Shown piece after piece: positions 14,399-24,479 of a stretch of 64,000 bases of DNA. Where the stretch lies: assembly GCA_032173965.1 (NCBI GenBank), contig CM063283.1, positions 82,152,743 to 82,216,742 on the forward strand. The letters are read 5' to 3'. Within the stretch, counting starts at the first letter, position 1; each line of letters starts with the position of its first letter. Under the pieces are notes generated by a model. The model searched no databases. It was given only the letters and a program-made list of their open reading frames with translations, and was not told the origin of the DNA. The translations under genes were made by a program, and so were the position numbers. The stretch is from Sitta carolinensis (lineage: Eukaryota > Chordata > Aves > Passeriformes > Sittidae).

Positions 14399-15927
14399 GG
14401 TATCCATATATTTTTATTTAGATATAGTAACAAGTAGCTATTCTTTGTAGAATTAAACATCTATAAGCTTAAGATAATGATGCAGTGTAGAAGAATGTAG
14501 GCTTGATACAGTAGCAGAAGGTACATGGAAGATACGTGAGCTATTTATTTACCAGTGGTCAATTACTGATGATTAACCACAATTCTTAAACTGTGACAGC
14601 TCTGGCATGTACATGACCAAGACTTTTCTTCCCTCAGAGCCCTGGTAGGGAGATGCCGATCAGGTTAACTGACCCTCTTGCAGCTACTCAGCTCTTCCCC
14701 TGCACCAGTCACCAGCAGAATAGAAAAGCACGTATACAATACACTCTAAGAGCCAGCATCACTCAAACTCAGATATCTCAAGTTAGAGCCTTAAGTCGAT
14801 GTGGCTCAAAGTATAATAAGAACATTTTTTCAGAGCTCTCAGGCCACTTATTTGTGATGACTGGGACTTTCCTGGGAAAAAATTGTTGTTTGGTGTCATT
14901 ATTTTCCAGAAAAACTGCCTCACTGGGAACTGCCCAGATGCTAACTGGTCTCTCCTTGAGCAAAGCTGAGCTTTTGAATCTTTTCCTCTGGTAGTGATAA
15001 ATCCCTACTTTCATTTTTTTAACAAATCCTCTCCCCTAAAAAGTAGGTAAGGTCAGTGTGTTCACTAGAACAAGGAGAAGCAGAAGACCCATCAGTAATT
15101 TATAGTCATCTGTCTTTTGGGTTTTTCCACACATGAAATACACCCAACGCAAGAGCACCAAGGAGGAGCACATAACTGGAGACAGCAGGGAATGAAAGTG
15201 AGCCCTCACCTTTTCTCCTGGGTCTTAGCCTTAAGTGGCACAACCTAAAAATATCTGGAAACACAGAAAGCAGAGGGAAAGAAAGTTTTCACTACTCCAG
15301 TGCATTTTGCCTGACTAAAGACAGTGAGATGGGTCCTAACACTACTTTAATTAAAATGCAATATCAATTTGATTTGAACCACCACTTTTGATACAGAACT
15401 CAGCAACTTTATGTAGTAGGCTTGAGCAGAAATAAAAAATTAATGTCTTAAATAATTTAGGCATCAGAGAGAGTCCCATGACCATAATATAAACATATTG
15501 ATGTTGGCAAAAAAACATTTATTATTAATTTTACATAAGAACTACAAAGTTCCAGGTGCATTTGCTATTTCACCAGACTTTTCATACATGCAGAGCTTAA
15601 TGTTATTTAGAACTTATTATTTGTGTCAATTTACATTTATGTTGAGAAAAACAAAAATTATACAGAAGAAGGAAAGTTGCTCTGAGTTTTCCAAGTATAT
15701 TTGGACTGTGTGAGTGCTCTTAATAAGTTTTCAGTGCTGCTGCAGTAAATGAGTAGGTGTTTACAAGAATACAAAAGATATTAACTAACCATTTCTGGAA
15801 TTGTCATGGCAATGCCCCAGATTTCCTATAAAATCCTGAGTAGGTACTGACTAAAATGTTTTTTTTCTTCTGTGTTCGTCTTCTTACCTAAAATGATCAA
15901 CCTATAATATGATTCTGTACAGAATGT
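14399..15927. other. Non-coding, no recognisable feature
   Basis: AT-rich single-copy-like sequence between the LTR-like repeat and the microsatellite. The 113-codon frame at 14653-14994 has no recognisable domain. Confidence 0.7.
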
Positions 15928-16662
<735 letters not shown>

Positions 16663-16679
16663 TTCCACCCCTTATCCCC
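16663..16679 (-). other. ERV polypurine tract
   Basis: The minus strand reads GGGGATAAGGGGTGGAA immediately before the 3' LTR. A purine-rich tract at this spot primes plus-strand DNA synthesis in retroviruses. One T interrupts each half. Confidence 0.85.
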
Positions 16680-16823
16680 ATATTATACTACCACACATCA
16701 TACATTTTAAAACTTCCATCTGTCACTTGCTTAGACCTTCGACACTTACATGTTTCCTTCTCCATTTTTTCACTTGCCCAGACCTTCGATACTTACACAT
16801 TTTCCAACAAATATTGATTATCT

Positions 16824-17618
16824 TCACCCCACAATCAGATCTCCCTGAGGTACACATCGTGTTGATTCATCTCTTTGCATTACCCACCAGGTGCAACCTG
16901 GTCTCTGAGCAAAGACAACCCCGCGGATGGGTTTGTTTGTACTCGAGGCAGACTTGATCCACACCGTCTTCCCTAACAAACCTCTGACATGCACCACTGG
17001 GACTTTATTTCCGTCTGCTGTATTTAAGGACTCAGACTGGGCAGGACCTGCTTGGTTGGTGGAACCCCGAGTGTTAACTAACCAAGTGGTCTTTGCTAGA
17101 TGCTGCTCCCAATTTTTGAAAGATCCCCCACCCAAGGCCTTCAGCTGGGTTTTTAGTAATCCGTTGTACCTTTCTACTTTACCTGCAGCTGGTGCATGGT
17201 AGGGAATATGATACACCCACTTGATGCCATGTTCCCTAGCCCAGGTGTTGATAAGACTGTTCTTAAAATGAGTCCCATTGTCTGACTCAATTCTTTCAGG
17301 GGTACTATGCCTCCAAAGGACCTGCTTTTTAAGGCCCAGGATGGTGTTCTGGGCAGTGGCATGAGACGTAGGGTAGGTCTCCAACCATCTTGTGGTGGCT
17401 TCTACCATTGTGAGCACGTAGCGCTTGCCTTGACGTGTTTGGGGCAGTGTGATGTAGTCAACCTGCCAGGCCTCCCCATACTTGTATTTGGACCATCGCC
17501 CCCCATACCAGAGGGGCTTCACCCTTTTGGCCTGCTTGATGGCAGCACATGTTTCACAGTCGTGGATAACCTGAGAAATGCTATCTATGGTTAAATCCAC
17601 CCTTGGTCTCGAGCCCAC
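16824..17618 (-). pseudogene. ERV pol: integrase region, long open frame
   Basis: A 264-codon open stretch showing the CxxC half of the zinc-binding HHCC domain (DCETCAAIKQ) and a core with all three acidic catalytic positions visible: Asp in WQVDYITL, Asp in ESDNGTHF and Glu in KVERYNGLLK. It has a Trp-containing C-terminal domain and stops about 160 bp before the 3' LTR. It is in a different frame from the RNase H stretch upstream, so a one- or two-base shift lies near 17.60 kb. The first codon is an internal GTG, not a true start; the natural product would be part of a gag-pol polyprotein. Without its upstream parts the element cannot be autonomous, so I call it a remnant although the frame is intact. 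Confidence 0.88.
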
Positions 17619-17639
17619 TTATAGGTGGCATCTCTACCC

Positions 17640-18250
17640 TGATGGCCTGAGGCATTATGGGCCCATCGAGCTAGGAACAACTCTCCCTTGTGTTCCCAGT
17701 CTAGATCTATCTTGGACACCCCTATCTTTGCAGCCTGATCTACCTGATTGTTGTTTTGGTGCTCCTCATTAGCTTTACTTTTGGGGACATGGGCATTTAC
17801 ATGGCGGACCTTTATAGGTAGCCTCCCTACTCTGGTAGCGATGTCTTTCCACTCTTTAGCAGCCCAAATTGGTTTTCCTCTACGTTGCTAGTGAGCCTTT
17901 TTCCACCTCTCCAGCCATCCCTACAGAGCATTGGCTACCATCTATGAATCAGTGTAGAGGTAGAGCTTTGGCCACTTCTCTCTTTCAGCAATGTCCAGGG
18001 CTAGTTGAACGGCTTTGAGCTCTGCAAGTTGGCTTGACCCACCTTCTCCCTCAATGGCCTCTGCGACCTGTCGTGTGGGGCTCCAGACAGCTGCTTTCCA
18101 CTTTTGGTTTATTCCTACAATACGATAGGAACCGTCAGTGAAAAGAGCATAGCGTGTTTCTTCTGGGGGCAGTTGGTTATATGGAGGAGCTTCTTGAGCC
18201 CGTGTCACTGGCTCTTTTTCTTCATCTCTGACATCAAAATTTTCACCTTC
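17640..18250 (-). pseudogene. ERV pol: RNase H remnant with three in-frame stops
   Basis: The frame opens right after the primer binding site and shows RNase H acidic positions: Asp in ALFTDGSYRI (18129-18146), Glu in AELKAVQLAL and Asp in LYTDS. In the same frame it meets TAG codons at 17942-17944, 17921-17923 and 17888-17890, then runs open again until the frame shift near 17.60 kb. In each TAG the change of one G to A in a TGG codon would explain the stop; that is inference. Everything upstream in pol has been deleted. Confidence 0.85.
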
Positions 18251-18252
18251 GG

Positions 18253-18270
18253 GCCCCACGTTGGGCGCCA
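18253..18270 (-). other. ERV primer binding site, tRNA-Lys(1,2) type
   Basis: The minus strand reads TGGCGCCCAACGTGGGGC, 5 bp after the 5' LTR. This matches the 18-nt primer site known for tRNA-Lys1,2 (used for example by MPMV and visna virus), as I recall it. Confidence 0.88.
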
Positions 18271-18275
18271 AATTT

Positions 18276-18906
18276 TGTCCTAGTTTAGGGCAAATCTGAA
18301 AGAAAACCTCCAAAGGAAGCTCCCTCCGGAGATCAAACCCACACGGCCCCTCCCCCAGCCGGTTCGGAAATGATTCCTCGGAGAGAAGTGGAAAGAACCT
18401 GTTTATTTAACAGGCACAGCCTCCCCCCCCAGTACACAAAATGAACAATACCAGATAACAACACTTTTTCACAGCTCTAAAAAAGAGATGACAAATGCAG
18501 CGAGTCTCTCTTGGGGGTGGTCGCCCTGTTGTCACTCCCTCCGGCACTAGGGATGGCTGTTGCCAGCCACAAGGTGTTCTCAAGTCCCAGTCCGGAGCAG
18601 GTCCCAGTAGTTACAAGAAAAAAGAAAAAAAAGGAAAAAAAACAAAGCAAGAGCGAAGCGAAGCAGGAGCAGGAGCAAAAGCAGCAGCCAAAGCTAGAGT
18701 CAAGAAGAAAAGAGAGCAGCAAAAAACAACAGCCACACTATGTACTGCCCCGTCTCTGTGTCCCGCCAGTCGTGGGGGGGGAAGCAGGCTGATAACAGAA
18801 CCAAAACAAAACATTTGTCCTTCAGAGCCCGTCTCACAGGCACAGAACATAACATCCAACATAGCAGAACACACATAAATGGGGATACAAACATCACCCT
18901 AGAACA
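18276..18906 (-). repeat. ERV 5' LTR
   Basis: 631 bp, TG...CA. It is about 98% identical to the 3' LTR. At 18299, 18300, 18368, 18457, 18479, 18546, 18549, 18565, 18583, 18691, 18705 and 18903 it has A on the plus strand where the 3' LTR has G; no substitution goes the other way. Confidence 0.95.
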
Positions 18907-18911
18907 ATATG

Positions 18912-21900
18912 TTTGTGTGTGCATGGAGATATATATACAGTAAGTACACGTCTGCATGAATCTGATGTAACTATTATATATCTATATATATATAGATAGA
19001 TATTCAGGGTATTCATGTTTTGTGTGCTGTAGGATAAACAAAAGTATGGCAAACACCAAATCTACAGGAAGGAATTTACTTATTTTTGTTGCTGCTAATA
19101 ATCCCTTGGTAAAATTTCGTTCTTGAGGTTCCTTCATGGTATGCATCTTTGAGGGGATTCTTGTTTTCTGAATATTGCAATTTTAAACGAAGAAATCCCT
19201 TTGCCTACCCTCATTTAAATTCAAACACACTATTACAGTAAGTCACTGTGTTTGCTCACTTCATGATCTGGGCCCAAATTTCCAAACAAAGATTTTCAAG
19301 CCAAAATTTTAGACCCCTAAATTTAGAGAGAAAAACAACATCGTTATTATTTGTTTTTCTCATTGAGCATTTCCCAGTTCTGAAATCACAGCGATGGTGG
19401 CAGAGCAGACGGGCCAGTTCTGAGCCCCAGCTCTGGCAGCTGAGCAGAGAAGGTCAAAGGAGGGTGTAAGGCCATTCCTAAGGGGCATCAAACTGCCAGG
19501 ACTGGCTCCAGCAAGAGGAGCGGGATGAGACTGCAAGGAGCCACAGACAGACCTCCTTGAACTCAGGCACCACCTGAAGGGTGCTGCATTGCCACCACCG
19601 TCCCTGAGGCTGCTGAGAGTCCTGCAGGGACCTGGGAGGGGAGGAGAGAGGTCGGAGTGGAGCTGCTCCCCGCAGCCCCAAGCGGAGCAAAGCTCAGCCA
19701 GGAGAGCCATTCACCCATATTACGCAGCTTGTGTATAATAAAACATAGCTCACGCATTTTTAGATCATCAGCTGCAGTATTAAAACAGGCCCCATGCTGA
19801 GAAAACAAACATAAAAAATATGACTAGAGGAGATGGCACAATCATAGAGAACTGAGAGCAAAATCAGAACTATCCCTTCTTTTTCTTCTTCTTTTTTTTT
19901 TTTTTGAAACTAATGTAATTAAAGACTTCCTCAGCATGGACACAAAGGGAGAATTTAATGTGAACTTTAAAAAAAAAAAAAAAAAAGGAGATTTAAAGGT
20001 TTAATATACCTCCAGAAAAAAAAAAAAAAAAAAAAAAAGGCAGTTAAGGATTTCCTAAAAAAAAAAAAAAAAAGAATTTTAAGATCCACAAATGGCTGGT
20101 GAAACTCCATCAAGCAGCTGGAGCTTGTTAATAGTCACACTCTCCTGTGACCTGAGATGCAGGAATCTAACCATGAATTTTTTACAGATATCCTTTAAAA
20201 CAAGTGCTGCCTGATATCACTGTGGCCCACTGGACTAAAACTTTCTGAAGACATTGTAGCACCTAGAGAAAATCCATTCTCCTGACATTTAGGCTTCAGA
20301 AAAACACCTTTTTTCCATTTCTTTTTCTTGAAAAAATAAAAAAAAAAGGAAAAAAAATAAAGAAACACTTAATCAGTAGCTGTGACTCCGTATTAAAAAA
20401 CAACAGTACTCTTTTCCCTCTGCTCTGCACATATGGCTCCTCTGAGAGACCAGAGTTAATGAATAATAATAGTGGTTTCTTCACCAACCATTTTTAACAC
20501 TGATATTATGTGAAAAAGACTAAATACATGAGAGTGGTTTTCTACAAATATGGACCCAAAACACCTCCTGGATCTAAAAAAGTCAGAATTTAGCAAGGTG
20601 TTGCAAAACAGATCCTAAATGTCTCTCTCCTAATTACAGCCACAAACAGATACCCAGAAGAAAAAATGCTGAGAGCCATGCTTCCAGGCAATTAAATCAA
20701 AATCCATACTCAGATTTTCATCACATATTGCTGGGAAGAACTGAATGTTGCATTAAACTAAGTGTTCGTCTAAATGCTAACACTTGTAATTCAGAGATGT
20801 ACAGAAACAGAGGCCATGCTTTCCTGCAGAATTCTGTTCCAATGCAATTGGAATGAAGGCCCTACTGCAGACCATCCCATGACCTGTCTAGCCTTCCTAT
20901 ATAGCTCCACACTTCCTTCCCTACACAAGAAGAAAAATTACACATGACATTTCAAGAACACCGATGCACCATGAGTTGACTTCAGACAGGGTTCTAGCAG
21001 CTTTCTTGCAGTGGCACTATGCATTTAGTAGGGTTTCTTGTATAAGCTGGAGGATGCCACCAGCCCCATGAGACCACCAGGCTTCTGGATTAGAGCATAT
21101 TCACCTTGAGGTGCAAGTGAAGTAAACACAAAACTCTTTGTAGTAGCCACCACACCAGCCCCAGTGGTGATGTCAGCACAAGGGTTGAAGACACCATGCC
21201 TAGTCTGAAGAGTCCTTGCTGAGAAAAATGGTTAGGTGGTCTTTAATAAGTCCATGCTAAAGTAAATTCAGGAGCAGGACCTTGTTTTCAAAATCCCCCA
21301 ATTTATTAAAATGTGTGAGTGCAGCAACATATACATTTGCTGCCTGAATCATTATCTGCTTGCTGGACGTAAGTTCAGATTCTCATCACTCACCTTCAAA
21401 ACACCACAGGATCAAAGTGCTATACTAGCCAGGACTGGAATAGCCAAGTCCTTTTGTACATTTAACCATGGTAGGGAGAGCTATTTTATGTCCCCATGGC
21501 TCTGCTCCTTTGTTAAAGAGATCTGATGGAAGGAGTTGTAACTTTAAGCATTTCTTCTCCCACATTTTGTTGTGTCTTGCTCTGAGTTTGTATAAGGCTC
21601 GACAAGTATTAAAACCTAAGCACAGCTGTAATAATAGAGCCTTTGGGAAAGGTGGAAGTTTCATGGCTGCTGGTGTTGAAATACTTGCCCTGAGATCTGT
21701 CTCATTAGCTGTGTTCATCAGCCTCCATAGAATTTGAAAGGTTACTATAACACTGCCTGTGTGAAAGAAGTCAGGCTCTGATCTGGACATAGAAGCCCTG
21801 CCACATTTGCCATAGCCCAGCTGTCAGTCTTTGCAAAAGGGCCAGGGACTGGAAAGATATGAAAACCAATTCTGCTGGGCCCTGGAACAGGTCATTCAAG

Positions 21901-23039
21901 GTCAAATCAGGGTGGCAATACGAGGAAATGCACTCTGCTGGAGCTCATCCTGTGCCCATTCTGCAAAGAAAACTTTAGGGCTGTCACTTTCCTTCACAAC
22001 CACTAAATTCAGACAAACATTTTTAAAAAAAACAATCTCAGAGAAAGTTAAACTAACAAGCTCTAAATAGGAAAAGGTGTTAAATTATGTGTGGCCTCAT
22101 TCTTGTGCTTTCCCTGACAAACAAAATGTGGCTAAAAGAGAATTAGGCGCTATGAAGCTGTTAAACTTCCCTTGGACTCTGTATTTCAGATTTCTTATGA
22201 AGGAGTTTTTAGTCTGGATATGTCAGCATGCTGTATGATATAAGCCATGAGGAGAAAGGAGAAGAGGGATTCTCCTCTCTACATGCACACACACACTCAA
22301 ACACGTGTGTACACACACTGACATTGGAATAAATGAGCCCATTCATAGTAAACACACATTCCATTGGTTTACTAGGCTTGGAACCAAGTCCTACCATCTC
22401 AACCTGCCAGAGTTAAGTTTACATACCAGAAAAATGTCTCACCTGCATTACCTGTCAGTCTATTCATATTAATGCAAGTCTTACGATTTCTACTGTCCAT
22501 ATACCAAATCCTAAAGGTCTTTTGCAGCCCTAAGAAGGGCATAAGGGTCTGGGCAAAAGGACTGAGGTACCAAAGTCACTGGGACTCACCACCTCCTTAG
22601 GAGGCAGGCAGTGTTTCCCACAGGAATGAATGCCAGTGGGAGGAGGGACATTCCTTGAGGTTCCGCTTTCAGATACTTCTCAGAATCCCTCTCTCTGGGT
22701 GGGTTGGCATCTGCTCTACCAGCAAAAGCAAATGACCTATCTCCCACAGGGTCTTAGCTGATCAATCATAGGTGGAGGGCAAGTTGCCTCTTGGCTGTCT
22801 TCTGGCCCTCAGTAGCTCTTCTCTCTGTGGTCTTCAGTGCTACTCAGCACCAGAGGGAATAATCCTCTGCCTGCATCCAACTGTCTGTGTGCTGCAACAA
22901 GAGCCTCACAGTGCCCTGCCAAGCTGCTGAGCCTTTGAAGGCACAGCCCCAAATACCACACGTTCCATTCCAAGGCAGAACGTAACGACAGCTATAATTA
23001 AAACCGTTATTAATGCAAACACATGAAGTCATAATAATA
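18912..23039. other. Non-coding between ERV and gypsy fossil
   Basis: Contains a GC-richer block at about 19.38-19.71 kb with overlapping open frames in several frames but no recognisable domain, several A runs around 19.97-20.07 kb, and a short CA-rich run near 22.28-22.32 kb. The gypsy element's 3' end and LTR may lie unrecognised near 22.9 kb. Confidence 0.65.
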
Positions 23040-23245
23040 ACTAGACTGTCCAACAGTGTCTGAAGTGGTGTCTCACTTCCTCTGGAAGATCAGACCTGTT
23101 CCAGTCAGAAGACAGGACATCTGCTTCACCTGGTTACTTCATAACCTGGAGACCTATTATCTGAACATGCTGCATTTGTTTCCTGTCTTACATACCACTT
23201 TTCGCCCATCTTCTGGACAGAAGTTCACTGGGACTAGCAGGTAGT

Positions 23246-24239
23246 TGGTGCAGTTACTTTGCTCTGGCTGCACACCAGGTGCTCACGAAAACCATTCTGT
23301 GCCCTCCTTGGATACACAGGGGTGAGAAAATATAACAAAAGGCTTGTGGATACAGCTAAGAACAGGGAGAGATCACTCACCAAGTACCATCATAGGTGAA
23401 ACAGACTTGACTTGGGGAATTTTTTTTCCTGTATAACTGATCAAATCAGAGCAGGATAATGAAAACATAGAAGCTAAATCTTAAAATACGTTCCAAATAA
23501 CCCTCCCTTCTTTCTGGGTTCAGCTTCACTTGCAATTTTCTCTTTCCTCCTCAGGGGGAGAACTCACCACACTCTTGACCTACTCTAGGGGGGGGTTCCT
23601 CCCACAGGAGACAGTCCTCCATAGACTTTTAAGTGTGAATCTTTCCCATGAACTGCAGTTGATGAATTTCTCCACCATGGATTCCTCCCAGAGGGTGCAG
23701 TCCTTTAGGAACAGCCTGCCCCAGAGTGTGTCCCCCATGGCATCACAACAGCAAACCAGCTCTGCTGCAATCTCCTCTCTTCACAGAGCCAGTCTTGCCA
23801 GGAGCCTGCTCCATCTCGGACTTCCTATGGGCCTACTTCAGACACCCACCTGCTCAATAGGGAACCCTCCAGGCTGCAGGGGCACAGCTGCCTCACTGTG
23901 GTCTTCACCACAGACTGTGGTGAAATCTCTGCCCTGCTGCCTGGAGCACGTCTTTCCCCTCCTGCATCACTGCCCCTGCTGTCTGCAGAGCTGTCTCTTT
24001 CACATCATCTCACTCCTCTCTCCTGAGGAGTTGCCCCTGTACAGTTCTGCCTTGTTAAATCTGTTATCCCAGTGGTGCCACAACCACCACTGATGGGGCT
24101 GGCCTTGGCCAGTGGCAGGTTCAGTGGAGCCAGCTGATATTGGCTCCATTGGACATGGGAGAAGCTTCTACCAGTTTCTTACAGAACCCACCCCTGTAGT
24201 ACCCCTGCTACCAGCACCTTGCCATGCAAACCTAATGCA
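23246..24239 (+). repeat. 0.99-kb LTR-like repeat (copy B), nested in the gypsy fossil
   Basis: Begins TGGTGCAGTTAC and ends CTAATGCA, with TG...CA ends. It is the same family as 13472-14398, in opposite orientation: both share the segments around CACCAGGTGC(T/C)CAC, the AGATCACTCACC region, repeated (TCC)CACAGG-type blocks, and the end CCTTGCCATGCAAACCTAATGCA. The family strongly resembles abundant avian ERV LTRs. The 187-codon open frame inside has no domain. No clear target duplication is seen, and about 200 bp of the host integrase seem to be missing, so a deletion may have accompanied or followed insertion. Confidence 0.75.
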
Positions 24240-24248
24240 GACAATTTA

Positions 24249-24479
24249 GCCAATATTGCACTGGTCACATTCACGTATAACTAATTCTGGCCCACTGCTG
24301 TCAAATATGGTATACCAGGAAAGATCTTTGATGTCCATCATCAACTCTTTATCTGTATCTCCCAATAAAATCATCTCATGGGAGTCAGAATAATTGTAAG
24401 TGCATAGTTCATAGTGTTCTGTTTTGGACTTTTTTCCCCTAATCTCTGTAAATAATCTATGGGTACTTTGCTCCAGCCA
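24249..24479 (-). pseudogene. Gypsy-type integrase core fragment
   Basis: 77 codons without a stop in an otherwise broken element. The fragment aligns in my reading to the DDE core of Ty3/gypsy integrases: start of the core (EQSTHRLFTEIRG), the (Y)PEI-like HEMILLGDT, and a segment equivalent to the second-aspartate SDxGPQF block, here FDSSGPEL. It stops 10 bp before the nested LTR. Confidence 0.72.

Noticed and set aside
23530..24093. 187-codon open frame
   Set aside because: It lies entirely within LTR-like repeat copy B and has no protein domain.
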